DNA of 64,000 nucleotides from Unio delphinus (GCA_029339505.1 JAQISU010000179.1:13200501-13264500); one strand, 5' to 3'. Positions 47,170 to 56,640 are shown, numbered from the stretch's first letter. Program-made: numbers and translations. The notes: generated by a model not told the origin, from the letters alone.

Positions 47170-48300
47170 TCAGAGATAGTTCACCCCTGAGATGAATGTA
47201 TCATCATTGCGTAGCCTAAGGTCCATGGGGATTTATCAGCTAATTCATCGTCTACACCGCTGATATCAACTAGAACACTATCATTTAATCCGAGATTTTA
47301 TTTCTCAGTTTGCACTGGAATTTCAACATTTTTGTTCTGTCTTCGTGTATCAGATGGTGTTACGTACTTAGGCTCGAATAAACTGTAACATAGAAAGAGT
47401 GAAATAAAAAGCTTGTAAAACTTAATGAACAATTTATTGAGCACAAATATTTGTCAGAAAAGAAAAATACTTACGGTTTTAAGAATCAATTTCAAAATTA
47501 ATCCAAAAATAATTCAAAATAGTATACACTAGAGAAATTGCAAAAGTCCTCGTAATAAAATGTCCAAATAATTCTAAGTTCGAATCCCAGCGAAGTATCC
47601 AATATGGAAGACGAAGTCAGTTCTTGTTAATAAAAATCTATGAGCACAATTCTTTTCCAGATAAATAACAAAATAATTCCACTTGATCCAAAGGAATTGA
47701 CATAATTTCCAGTACAAGGTAATTAAAATAACTCAAAACGACACAATTTAATATTCTAACAGCCCAATTTCTTTTACTGAATAGCTCGCTCCAAAACATA
47801 GTTAATATACCTGTTTTCACGTAAACAAGAAAGGGGTCACGATCTTTTAGAATCTCTCAGAACAAATTTACATTCAAGAAATCACGTAAACAGCGTATGA
47901 CCCAACTTAAATAGAAAGATGTTTATATACAACTCCATAATGACCTTGGAACCAACCAATATATTTAAAAGCTTGTTTACAACTCTGAAGCCATGTCAGA
48001 AATGAGGTCAACACCTGGTGTTTATTCTGTACAGTACAGGTCACCCCATCCCCAATGAACGAATCTTTAAAGTTAAAATGCCAAATTGAATCTAACAAAG
48101 AAACAAACAATAAAAATAAATATACATGACTTATATCAAATATACGTAACAGATGGTCAGTAAGATAATGGTACAGGTACTTCTGGACATTTTTTCTTAT
48201 GCGTGTGAAATAATTGCAGCTGAAGTGTGTCTCTATCTTTCTACTTGCTATTATCAAATCGTCTGGCCTCAAGTTATCCCAAAAATCATTTATGGAGTTT
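47170..48300 (-). pseudogene. Virus-like gene Y, copy 2 (split by solo LTR)
   Basis: Minus strand: PDDLIIASRKIETHFSCNYF upstream (48272-48200), then the solo LTR, then RQNKNVEIPV, LNDSVLVDISGVDDELADKS and PWTLG (47345-47210). Matches copy 1 at 21173-21470 on both sides of the LTR, showing the insertion point. Unknown function. Confidence 0.62.
47358..48151. mobile_element. Solo LTR, family A, copy 2 (794 bp), TSD GATGG
   Basis: TGTTACGTACTTAGG...ATACGTAACA with perfect 5-bp duplications GATGG at 47353-47357 and 48152-48156. The corresponding uninterrupted site in gene Y copy 1 reads GTTGG at 21327-21331. TG...CA ends and 5-bp TSD indicate a retroviral-type integrase (Gypsy or similar) and later LTR-LTR recombination. 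Confidence 0.93.
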
Positions 48301-48479
48301 CTGACTTTATTTCACACCCATTATTTTGCAATGTTTTTTTTCTCGTTTGTAGGTTGATTAATTTCCTGAACTCGATTAAATCTGGATCAAACTCTCAATG
48401 ATCTTCAGACATCTTCTCATAATAATTTACAAAAATTTTTAACCATTCAATTTGGAGGCAAACCAACAAATGGTCGTGG

Positions 48480-48752
48480 TTAACGTTGATTGCCACACAT
48501 TTTCACGGCTGTATTTTTCAAAAATACAAATTGAGGAACCTTTCTAATATATCCCCAGCAACACTGTAATATCTCATTCAAACTTATTAGCGTGGGTATG
48601 TATTTCTCTCCCTTACGATCAGGAATCCAAGCGTCACCCTTGTATCTACAAAAGCTGTTTGAAGTACAAGAATTAACGCCTCGTAGTTTCATCTGTCGTG
48701 CAAGTCTATGTGTAGATGTTTCCCAACTATAATTAAGACAAGTATTTAAATT

Positions 48753-48755
<3 letters not shown>
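48480..48755 (-). pseudogene. Virus-like gene Z, copy 2 (no transposon)
   Basis: Minus frame open for about 85 codons: TSTHRLARQMKLRGVNSC, SFCRYKGDAWIPDRKGEKYI, LNEILQCCWGYIRKVPQF, LKNTAVKMCGNQR. It aligns without gaps to the two halves of copy 1 that flank the 3.9-kb transposon. The reported longer frame upstream of 48755 runs through a (TA)n tract and is not original. Function unknown; Cys-containing, mixed charge. Confidence 0.65.

Positions 48756-48756
<1 letters not shown>

Positions 48757-48808
<52 letters not shown>
48757..48808. repeat. (TA)n microsatellite
   Basis: About 26 TA units between divergent genes Z and the zinc-ribbon ORF. Confidence 0.95.
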
Positions 48809-48809
<1 letters not shown>

Positions 48810-48811
<2 letters not shown>

Positions 48812-49075
48812 GCCTCAAACAAAAAATCAGGGTAAGTGGTTGATAGGATCTATAATTCCTTGTAATAAATAATGCATAAATGAATTCCTCGGATACCATT
48901 CAAAAAGTGTGCGACGAGAAAGCCAAGGTCCAAAACCGTGTTTACAATGTGGTATTGGAGTTACAGGAAAGACACAGTTGTGTTTACAATGCGGCGGTAA
49001 AATATAAAGTTATAAGAACCCCAGAAGACTATATTCGTAGATTCTCAAGTAACAATCTAGACAGATAATGATTTG
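48810..49075 (+). pseudogene. Zinc-ribbon virus-like ORF, copy 1
   Basis: ATG at 48810 (MPQTKNQGKWLIGSIIPCNK), one in-frame TAA, then FLGYHSKSVRRESQGPKP and two CLQC knuckles at 48939-48953 and 48981-48998, spaced CxxC-x10-CxxC: a zinc ribbon. The frame stops at 49005-49007. Relative to copy 2, about 60 bp after the ribbon (RELKRYYDKRNNDLD region) is deleted and the downstream coding continues in another frame (APEDYI-like). The overlapping ORF from 48880 is a shadow frame. Possibly a small DNA-binding or transcription-related protein. Confidence 0.55.
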
Positions 49076-49095
49076 AACAATAAATATTATATATA

Positions 49096-49410
49096 TGAGC
49101 CAAGAATTTGAAAAGCATTCCACGATCAAGAAATATTAATCATCTCGTGATGGTGTAATCAGACACTGTCGGTTGAAAAGACCAGTGGGTGTTGTTGATA
49201 ATAATAGTTATTTCAGATTTACTGCTGGAAAAAGATATCTTTGTCATTGAATAATATACGAGGTGTTTAAGAGAGATATCCAGGATGGTCTTGTGATCGA
49301 TCTAATTAACTGCAACAAACTCGATAATTCTTTAAATAACCTTCAAACTATTACACGAAGTGAGAATTCTACACTTGGAAATACCGGAATGTGCAGAAAT
49401 TTTAGGAGAT
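49096..49410 (+). pseudogene. HNH homing-type endonuclease, copy 2
   Basis: ATG at 49096 (MSQEFEKHSTIKKY), stop, then VIRHCRLKRPVGVVDNN, FRFTAGKRYLCH, stop, IIYEVFKRDIQDGLVIDLIN, CNKLDNSLNNLQTITRSEN. Lines up with copy 1 (28348-28845) and shares the PLDN/KLDN and ITR/ITQ-EN landmarks. The catalytic His position is Leu here (VIDLIN) against Tyr in copy 1. C-terminal third is lost. Confidence 0.72.
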
Positions 49411-49517
49411 GATCCGTTAAATCTGTCAATATTGAGGCAGGTGAAAAATTAATATTTAAATCAACATTTTGCAGCCGGAAAACATTGCGGTATTATCCCA
49501 CGCAGGGTACAACGTGT

Positions 49518-49520
<3 letters not shown>

Positions 49521-49597
<77 letters not shown>
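49521..49597. repeat. (TA)n microsatellite
   Basis: About 38 TA units. Confidence 0.97.
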
Positions 49598-49598
<1 letters not shown>

Positions 49599-49599
49599 C

Positions 49600-50029
49600 A
49601 ACACATCTGCCTTTTCATTCAAATTGTTATACTGATAAAAATAAGGGAGATAACTATACCGCGGATGTGTGACAAACTAATAGAGTTACTCCCCCTTTGA
49701 ATTCAGAGATTGCATTGTGTTGAAATCGCCATTTTCTATTTTTCTGGGAGACATAATTAGTTAGAAATAACTAACTTTTAAATCTAACTGGTTAAGTATA
49801 ACTAAATCCATGTTGTATTATTTTTGCGAATCTAAAATAACTGTATTATTCAAAGGTAACTGTATTATTCAAAAGTAACTGTGTTATTCAAAAGTATATA
49901 ATACTTTCTGAAACATATATTTCTCAATTCTCATTGCTAACTGGTTTGGTTATGGTACTCGTGGTCAGAGGTTCTAATCCCGTAATAGGCATATTGTAGA
50001 CGGTTGCGTATTATCATTTTTGTTTCTGT
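49600..50029. other. No gene seen
   Basis: Contains a small triple repeat TAACTGTATTATTCAAAAG-like at 49838-49895 (about 24-bp unit). Confidence 0.5.
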
Positions 50030-51805
50030 TTACAGTGGGGGCGCCAGCCCGAAAGAGTTTCCAGTATTTGTATTTGAGAAGTCGACTTAGTGTCTATCAC
50101 AATGACAAGAAATGGCAAGGACCAAGCAGACAGCGCGTAAATCCACCGGCTGCTAGGAAATGCTTCAACACGATAGAGACTAATAGATGTAAAACAAAAA
50201 AATAAATGAAAAAAAATATAAAATTACAGGAAAAATAACTAAGAAGAAGACAACCATAAAGGAAAAAAGTAAGTGGAGCTCAAATACAATACACGGACAG
50301 CACTAGAAGAACAATGACTGAACTACAAAAATATTTCAGAACGATGAGGGTGGAACTAGAAGATGGAGATTACATTGAGTGTAAATACAAAGAAGAGACA
50401 CAACAAGTAATATTTCCAGATCTTAGCGGCGTAGGGCTACCAGGAATAACAGCGGTATTGGTACATCTAAAAATCATAGATGAAGAAATATTATCAAAAA
50501 TTTACTCCATAAACTACGCAAAAAACGGATACAACATTAGATACAAAGGAAATACATCAGCACTGAAATATGGAGAAACCACTATATATGGACATAGAGC
50601 AATAAACCAAAACCCGAAACCAATTATGAGAAAGATAAAGAAACAAACAGGAGAATTGCACATAAATGGAGTGCCAATGGAAATACCAATTGAAACCGTA
50701 ATAACATGGACTGAGGAAAAATTCGGAATCAAGGTGGAAAAATCTCGTTTAGGGAAAGTACCGGGTTTCAATATCTCTAATGAAACAAGAATACTAGAGA
50801 TAGAAAGAACCAAACTCAAGACAATAAAAAGAATATGTTTCCTACTGGGGTTTTTGATAACAACATGATACAAAGGCTGTATCTACTACAGGAAATGTAG
50901 CAAGGGCGGGATAGTAGGACATACACCCAGAAAGTGCACGATGGAAGAGAGACAAGAAATAGAACGAACAACAAAAGAAAAGAGGAACATAGAAGAAACA
51001 AGACCAATCCTGAACAAACAAAATAAAAACTTTCAAGGAATAAACAACAAGACAATGAAAGAAACAGAACAACAAGTAAATGTACAGGATCAAGAGTACA
51101 TGAAATTTCAAATGCCCAGCAAACCACAACCAAGGCCAAAAAAAACCGCAACTAAAGACAAAGGACAAGACTACAAGGGAAATAGAACAAAAGTGAATGT
51201 AAATGAAACACCAAATGCCCAGCAAACCACAACCAAGGATAAAGATGAGACTCAAAAGAAAGAACAACAAAAACAACAAGCACTAGTAAAACCGGGAAAG
51301 AAACAAATAACAGATAAAGATGAGACTCAAAAGAGAGAACAACCAAAACAACAAGCAACACTACAACCGGATAAAGAAGAAGAACAGCAACAACAAACAA
51401 CAAAACAACTGAAAAAGAGACGGAAACTGGACAGGAAAAGAAACAACAAAGAAAACACAAATAAACCACAGGAACAAGAGAAACAACAAATAGTACAAAT
51501 GACTGCAAAAGAACAACCCTTAATAGTCATAGAAGATACAATAGGAAATGTTGGGCAAATGGAAATGTCATCAAGCGAAAGAGAAAGAGAAGACCAAGAA
51601 AGATGGGATTATTTATATGATGATAAAACGATTGTGGAGGAAAAGTCAGCAGAGGAAATCTATCTAGAAGGGAGGAAACAAAGAAGAGCAGAAGAAAGAA
51701 GAAGAGACAGAAAAGAACAAATGGAAAGACAAAAAGAACTGTACTTTGACGAATGCCTAATGTAAATTATGTAAATTTTGAGGAAAAAAAAGAAAAAAAA
51801 AGGAA

Positions 51806-51809
<4 letters not shown>
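50030..51809 (+). mobile_element. Retroelement carrying only an ORF1-like gene, A-rich 3' end
   Basis: The stretch from about 50030 (GTTTACAGTGGGGGCGCCAG) to the A-rich run at 51780-51809 is strikingly purine- and A-rich on the plus strand, unlike both flanks. It holds one long reading frame (50314-51765) ending 15-45 bp before the A-rich tail, with no reverse transcriptase after it. This resembles half-LINE (ORF1-only) elements. The 5' boundary and TSDs were not resolved because (TA)n follows. Confidence 0.5.
50314..51765 (+). CDS. ORF1/gag-like RNA-binding protein, single premature TGA
   Basis: ATG at 50314. The frame runs 184 codons to TGA at 50866-50868 and then continues in the same frame to 51765, about 483 residues in total. 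Residues 1-150 look like a compact nucleic-acid-binding fold (VIFPDLSGVGLPGITAVLVH, LHINGVPMEIPIETVITW, EEKFGIKVEKSRLGKVPGFN). Immediately after the TGA comes a knuckle-like CSKGGIVGHTPRKC. The rest is a long K/E/Q-rich coiled region with repeats (KDETQKKEQQKQQA, KDETQKREQPKQQA) and a very charged C-terminus (KQRRAEERRRDRKEQMERQK). This order (RRM-like, zinc knuckle, coil) fits ORF1 proteins of non-LTR retroelements. Only one stop in about 1.45 kb indicates a young copy, or readthrough. Confidence 0.6.

Positions 51810-51875
<66 letters not shown>
51810..51875. repeat. (TA)n microsatellite
   Basis: About 32 TA units after the A-rich tail. Confidence 0.95.
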
Positions 51876-51881
<6 letters not shown>

Positions 51882-52281
51882 AATATATCTTTGATTACAA
51901 ACATATAATGAATAAAAAAATAATATAGCACACACTTATATCAAAAAAGGGATAGCCTTTCCTTTAAATGGTCTGAGAAGATCAGCGGAAAGAAGACCTC
52001 TCCAAAAAATAAAAAAGAAAGAGTTTCATGTACACCTCCCATCAGGCTCAGACCAACGTGGTGGATTCGTTTTGCATCCCACAAGGGTTTGAACGGGGGG
52101 TGGAGAGTATGTATTAAATTGAAATCTTTATGAAAGAAATTTTTGGCGCTCCCAAATAAACAGTGCGTAGATTTTCTAAATCACACTGAGAAAGAATGTC
52201 AGCGAAAAGAAACTTATAGCTCTGAAACTCCTACATACTATAATTAAGACAATTATTTAAATTAAAAACATTATATATACA
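51876..52281. other. No gene seen; possible element 3' UTR
   Basis: Contains an A-rich stretch with GGGATAGCCTTTCCTTTAAA and AAGACCTCTCCAAAAAATAA, style unlike its neighbours, possibly part of the element before the (TA)n. From about 52235 it matches the sequence left of the zinc-ribbon ORF copy 1 (TATAATTAAGACAA). Confidence 0.35.
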
Positions 52282-52900
52282 ATGCCTCAAGCAAAACATC
52301 AGTGTAAGTTGTTGCTCATATGTTTGTTTGTTTGTTTTTTATGGTTTAACGCCATTTTTCAGCACAAGATAGGCTAAACATGTCGACCAGTATTAGTGGT
52401 GGAGGAAGAACTCAGAAAACCACGGAAAGAACCACCGACCCACGAGAAGCTATTGGCAAGCTTTCTCGCATAACCACATTGGCCGAATATGAGACTCCAA
52501 CACACGCAGAGGTGAGATGGCAGTGATTCGTAATGGACAGCGCTTTAGACAACTCGGCTTCTCGGGGCCCCTCGTTGAACATAGGTAATTCCTTGTAATA
52601 AATCATGCATAAATGAATTATGTTGATACCATTCACAAAGTGTACGACGAGGAAGCTTAGGTCCGAAACCTTGTTTACAATGTGGTGTTGGAGTTAGAGA
52701 AAAAACAGTTGTGTGTACAATTCGGCAGTAAAAGATACAGAGAGCTTAAACGGTATTATGATAAAAGAAATAACGACCTTGACAGAGTCAAGGATAAAGT
52801 TATAAGAGCCCCATAAGACTATATTGCTAGATTCTAAAGTAACATTCTAACAAATAATGATTTAAACAAATGTGCCGAAAAAGGATACAAAATATGCTGA
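52282..52900 (+). pseudogene. Zinc-ribbon virus-like ORF, copy 2 (split by SINE)
   Basis: ATG at 52282 (MPQAKHQCK). A family-1 SINE interrupts it at 52320-52571; afterwards GPKPCLQCGVG and, after the SINE and in frame, only the first CxxC is kept (the second reads CTIR). Then RELKRYYDKRNNDLDRVKDK, a charged helix missing from copy 1, and DYIARF, NNDLNKCAEKGYKIC to TGA at 52898-52900. Several stops. Duplicate of 48810-49075, so locus 3 is a separate viral copy from locus 2, or a rearrangement of it. Confidence 0.6.
52320..52571 (-). mobile_element. SINE family 1, copy 4
   Basis: Full length: GTTTGTTTGTTTGTTTTTTATGG tail on the left, GAGACTCCAACACACGCAGA box-B region, and CTCGGGGCCCC head on the right. 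Flanks GTTGCTCATATG and GTTGAACATAGG form a diverged TSD. The uninterrupted paralogue at 48.83 kb shows the site without insertion. Confidence 0.9.
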
Positions 52901-53097
52901 TCAAAATGACACACAAAAGGACCCTATGAAAGACACAAAGGCCAATAAAGTGACCCGGTAAATGATAATCACTCATCACGCTACTGTTTGTTTTACTGTT
53001 TAAAGATATATATTTATTATATGATGAAAAATGAAAATAGTAATAATATCATTTCTGCTATTACAAATTTGAAAGGGAAAATTCAATAAACTCAATT

Positions 53098-53493
53098 GTG
53101 ACAAAATTCTTTCTCATTTTGAGTATTTACAAGAGCTTAAATCCACCGATATCAATTCTACCATCAGAATACAAATTTATCAAGCGAATTCAGCAAGCAA
53201 TATACGCATTATTAGCGGATAATAGCGAATTAAATAATATCGTACCCGTCTTTACCGCAGTTGCAAATATTATATCAGAATTATCAAATCAATATCAAAT
53301 AAGAAAAAATATTAACACAAGTGTAAGGCAACTAAAAAGGATTATAAGAAACGAAAATACCGACCTGGTTCCCATTATACAATGTGAATTCCCAGTATAT
53401 AACACGAAAGTAGACATAAAATACACTTTCCATATTTCGTGCGTGCTGATACTATTTTTATTTTTTTTGGTGAGTTCGTTTTTATCACTTTAA
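53098..53493 (+). CDS. Virus-like ORF with C-terminal membrane segment (no ATG)
   Basis: Open for 131 codons from a GTG. Middle part is helical (IKRIQQAIYALLADNSELNN, IVPVFTAVANIISELSNQYQ), then a hydrophobic end (SCVLILFLFFLVSSFLSL) that would span a membrane. No in-frame ATG exists, so it may be the 3' part of a decayed gene, with the 5' part in another frame (MMKNENSNNIISAITNLKGK near 53021). Function unknown. Confidence 0.3.
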   Translation: MTKFFLILSIYKSLNPPISILPSEYKFIKRIQQAIYALLADNSELNNIVPVFTAVANIISELSNQYQIRKNINTSVRQLKRIIRNENTDLVPIIQCEFPVYNTKVDIKYTFHISCVLILFLFFLVSSFLSL

Positions 53494-53689
53494 CGGGTAA
53501 TTACTAGTACAATCACGAAAATCGTCCGTCGGATTGAGAATGACATAAGGATTTGATATAATGAATTATTTGTAAAGTTTCTTCTGATAAGTCCAATAAT
53601 TGAGAGCTCTGGTTCGTAAGTTTGTAATTCATTCATGTTAGCAGTGAATTATGATATCTGCGATATACGGATTAATTGGTTCTTGCACG

Positions 53690-54245
53690 ATGAAACTTGC
53701 ATTGGGGACATAAGGAGTGAATGTTTAAAGAATATATCCCTGTTGTGCCTGATTTGAGATTTGTGTGTTTGTCTGAACACTTCCATCAAATTGCATCACA
53801 TACAAGGTTGACTGCGATGGTTGATGTTATATTTACTGTTCCTGGCGATATATTTCGACCATCACCGTATGGGTTATTGTTGTATTTAAGAATAGTTGCA
53901 GGTGATAGTGTTTCTCTCCACCCTGCGAGTATTTGAGGATATAGTTTATCGATGATATGATTGGTTGATTTCTTTAACTCGGTTGCTTTATACCAGGGAA
54001 GTTTAAAATTCGATCGATCAGCTTCTGTTAAATTATGCGTGTCTAAAAGTAGTTGTTTATAGGGAGTTGTGTCGTCAGAATAATCAAGTGTTGCCTGAAT
54101 TACTCGCTGGTTAATATATTCGATGTCGGATACAAGTTGATTTAATATTTAAATTCGTTTAATGATTTCACCGCGATTAGATTCTTGGAAACCTTGCTGT
54201 AGTCACTGTATTTGTTGCTTATGTTCTTGATTGATTTCTCTAAAC
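53690..54245 (-). pseudogene. Virus-like gene X, copy 2 (minus strand)
   Basis: The minus strand is open without a usable ATG for about 120 codons (54150-53790): VSDIEYINQRVIQATLDYSD, LLLDTHNLTEADRSNFKLPW, KSTNHIIDKLYPQILAGWRE, NISPGTVNITSTIAVNLVC. After a stop and frameshift comes QAQQGYIL and YVPNASFIVQEPINPYI. Matches plus-strand gene X at 29530-30005, so the gene is inverted relative to its neighbours between the two loci. Better preserved than copy 1. Confidence 0.6.
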
Positions 54246-54249
54246 TACC

Positions 54250-55075
54250 TAATAATTTCAGGTAGGTTAATAATTAAATATACAATTCCTAATGTTAGAG
54301 TTCGTTCAAAAATAAATCTCCACCACCACATGCTAGCCTCAGCACTGAAACCCAAATCACTACGCAACGTTGCACGTTTTATATCGAGCAAACTATCCTT
54401 GTATAATGGGGTAATTTCGTGGTATAACTTTGCATCTGATGTATAATCAGACTTCGCTGGTTCTGGTACCCTAGCAACATCATGTAATAGTGATGGATTT
54501 TTAGGCCATCCTAGGGGCCCCGAGTGGCCGAGTGGTCTAAAGCGCTGTCCGTTACGGACCACTGCCATCTCACCTCTGTCTGCGTGGGTTCGAGTCTAAG
54601 ATTCGGCTAATGTAGTTAAGTGAGAAAGCTTGCCAGTAGCTTCTCGTGGGTCGGTGGTTCTTTCCGGGTTTTTCTGGTTTCTTCCTCCACCACTAATACT
54701 GGCCGCCATGTATAGCCTATATATTGTGCTGAAAAATGGCGTTAAACCATAAAAATAAATAAATAAATTAGGCCATCCTAACACTGTTCTAATCGATGAT
54801 TGATATCTATCCACGATTTTGGATTCTTTTCCTGTAATGGAATTTACTCTACGCTGGAATTCATCATTGATTTGTTCGATTTGATAACTTCCCTTTGGAA
54901 TAGAAACAATAAACCAATTAGGAGTTCCATCTGGTTTATTTTTATTTCCAAATACCATTGAAATATTCGGATGTTCGCCCGCGAATGGTTTTGACCGGAT
55001 ATTTGGCCAACTATATAATAGTCGTAATTGAGCGCATGCAATTTCTTTTACGGAAAAATGCAAGTGGAAAATTCA
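54250..55075 (-). pseudogene. Virion-protein-like gene, copy 2 (split by SINE)
   Basis: The minus strand reads LYSWPNIRSKPFAGEHPN, VFGNKNKPDGTPNWFIV, GSYQIEQINDEFQRRVNSI, SSIRTVLGWP, then the SINE at 54514-54767, then KNPSLLHDV, PEPAKSDYTSDAKLYHEI, TLRSDLGFSAEASMWWW and FERTLTLGIVYLIINLPEII. The gene continues across the SINE once one copy of the 13-bp duplication is discounted. Similar to copy 1 (30420-31044). Confidence 0.55.
54514..54767 (+). mobile_element. SINE family 1, copy 5 (best preserved), TSD 13 bp
   Basis: Head GGCCGAGTGGTCTAAAGCGC has the A-box-like tRNA start; GTGGGTTCGAGTCT is the B-box; the long variable arm suggests a tRNA-Ser/Leu-like origin. Tail TGGCGTTAAACCAT then (AAAT)n. 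Perfect TSD TTAGGCCATCCTA at 54501-54513 and 54768-54780. The paralogous uninterrupted site in locus 1 reads TTCAGGCCATCCTA at 30558-30571. Confidence 0.96.
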
Positions 55076-55325
55076 CGTTTAATTCGGTGTTAGTCGAGGT
55101 TATTGAGATCTTGGCTGTCTTTGACGGTGCTGTGTTCCCGGCTATCTGTTGCAATATTTCTAGCCACATTATAATATTATTAGTAATATTTTCTAAATCA
55201 GACGTCATTGTCTCGTTGTAAAACTTAATCATCGCCGTAAACTCTTTATTTGATATTATTTCGACGTTAAGAATCATCGACAGCAATAATGCTAAATGGG
55301 AATATGCAGCCGTAGCGGTATACAA
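55011..55325 (-). pseudogene. Virus-like gene 5' of the virion-protein-like gene, unidentified
   Basis: Minus frame of 104 codons (LLLSMILNVEIISNKEFTAM, LENITNNIIMWLEILQQIAG, TAKISITSTNTELNVNF). Predicted helical with a hydrophobic start. Overlaps the next gene in another frame, as in locus 1 where an NITAEVKGRN block lies at the same place. Likely one gene with a frameshift. Confidence 0.35.
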
Positions 55326-55329
55326 TTAT

Positions 55330-55690
55330 ACCAATTGCGATAATACGCCTGCGATATTTGTTTACTTTTACCGCATATACGTAAATGAGATTTATTTAGT
55401 TTATTTTGTATTTCGCGCACTTGATCATATCTATACTGTTGGACGTTCGTTATATTATTTATTTGAATCAATTACAAATTATACGTCCCATACAATTGAC
55501 GCTGATGCTAAATTACCATTGCTAGGAGATATTCTAAATGTTTCTGTGGATCCATCTTATATTACTGCACTTACACTATTAACAGCAGAAGATGTAAAAG
55601 ATGGTACATTAAACTGTAACGTTGAGATTACGGTTAATCTATATATATATATATATATACCTCTGACGGATGCAGTAAATTAAATGGTGC
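55330..55690. other. Decayed virus-like stretch, strand uncertain
   Basis: Plus strand is open without ATG from about 55220 to 55684 (RSLYYLFESITNYT, PLLGDILNVSVDPSYITALT, AEDVKDGTLNCNVEIT). Minus strand also shows coding-like pieces (QYRYDQVREIQNKLNKSHLR). Synteny favours minus. Contains a short (TA)n. Confidence 0.25.
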
Positions 55691-55845
55691 TTTTTTAAAG
55701 TGTACAGGTGAAAGATCCATATTGTATCGTATTGATATTTTCATTATAATATATTTTAATCCTATCAAATCTATCAGCGAAAGCAGGAACATCACTAACG
55801 ATATTATCCTGTGTTTCTTTAATCATATAAATGCTCGTCCTGATA

Positions 55846-56400
55846 TCAAAGAGTTTCATGGGGATATTGAACGGTTTTATAAAAAGAATTATCCGCGGCT
55901 TCATCGATTTCTCTAACATGTCTACAGAGATTTGCAAAGGCGCTTACATGAACATAATATTCACCCCGCAGCGTTGAGATTTTATTGTCTACGGTATCTA
56001 CATAATTTTTTGTCATCGCATCCTTGTCAGATGTTGGATCACCACATCTGGTTATTTTATTCGAGTTCATGTTGAGTTCGCCTGTTGTTGTCACACCGGA
56101 TTTTTGTACTCGAACGCTAATATTATCCGATATAGCTGACATAGTAATACAGGGATTAATTCCTCCGTTGGAATCAAATATGGCTATGGACTTTTCAAGT
56201 GCTTCCTATATTTTAATTATAATTTCCTTCAAGGAAAGATTACTCGTTTTTAATTTTCTCTGCTTATCCTGAAATATAACCATATCGTTTGTATGCGTAT
56301 TTTTTAGATTTAACAGTTCAGATAATTCGTCGGTGATGATTTGTTTTCTTCACATTTTCGTTTGATATTCCTTCAGTGGTTTTTCGTTTTGAGATAGATC
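55846..56400 (-). pseudogene. Tail-fibre-like gene, copy 2
   Basis: Minus strand: MVIFQDKQRKLKTSNLSLKE, stop, EALEKSIAIFDSNGGINPCI, then MSAISDNISVRVQKSGVTTT, GELNMNSNKITRCGDPTSDK, DAMTKNYVDTVDNKISTLRG and a charged C-terminus. The L-x-MN-NKI....DP-DA-TK-YVD signature is that of phage-type tail-fibre and some eukaryotic-virus fibre proteins (attachment trimer shaft). A probable functional role would be host attachment; the gene is broken upstream. Copy 1 (31060-31690) lacks the signature block. Confidence 0.65.
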
Positions 56401-56429
56401 TCCCGTAAATATCCGCTATTATAATTAGA

Positions 56430-56640
56430 TTAATTCTTTAACTGAAATATTTGCTCGTGACGCTGACTCATGTACTCGTGTACGGCTTTATGATGTGGAT
56501 TGGTTGAATTTGATATAGCCCTGAGTACAGCAATTACTTCTCTGCTGCATATTGGTGGATCGGTTACTTTATGTGTCGGTAGCGTTGAAAACCAAACTGG
56601 AGTACTTGGTAATACTTCAATATAATACATAAATTCTCTC
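56430..56640 (-). pseudogene. Virus-like gene W, copy 2
   Basis: The minus strand encodes MYYIEVLPSTPVWFSTLPTH, KVTDPPICSREVIAVLRAIS, NSTNPHHKAVHE. Homologous to W copy 1 at 31700-31965. Lies between the protease remnant and the fibre-like gene. Confidence 0.6.

Noticed and set aside
33870..48151. The two 750-800-bp repeats as the LTR pair of one 14-kb retrotransposon
   Set aside because: The copy at 47358 has its own perfect 5-bp duplication, the sequence between them holds unrelated LINE, SINE and viral pieces, and no gag-pol in the right place.
48756..48899. Gene Z start extended upstream through the (TA)n tract
   Set aside because: The extension is a run of IY codons and antisense of the zinc-ribbon ORF; homology to copy 1 begins only near 48755.
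48880..49068. 62-residue ORF at 48880
   Set aside because: It is the shadow of the zinc-ribbon frame; the ribbon frame has the paired CxxC motifs and a matching paralogue.
54514..54600. tRNA gene with A and B boxes
   Set aside because: The sequence is the head of a SINE with a body, tail and target-site duplication, not a free tRNA; the same applies to 57654-57725.
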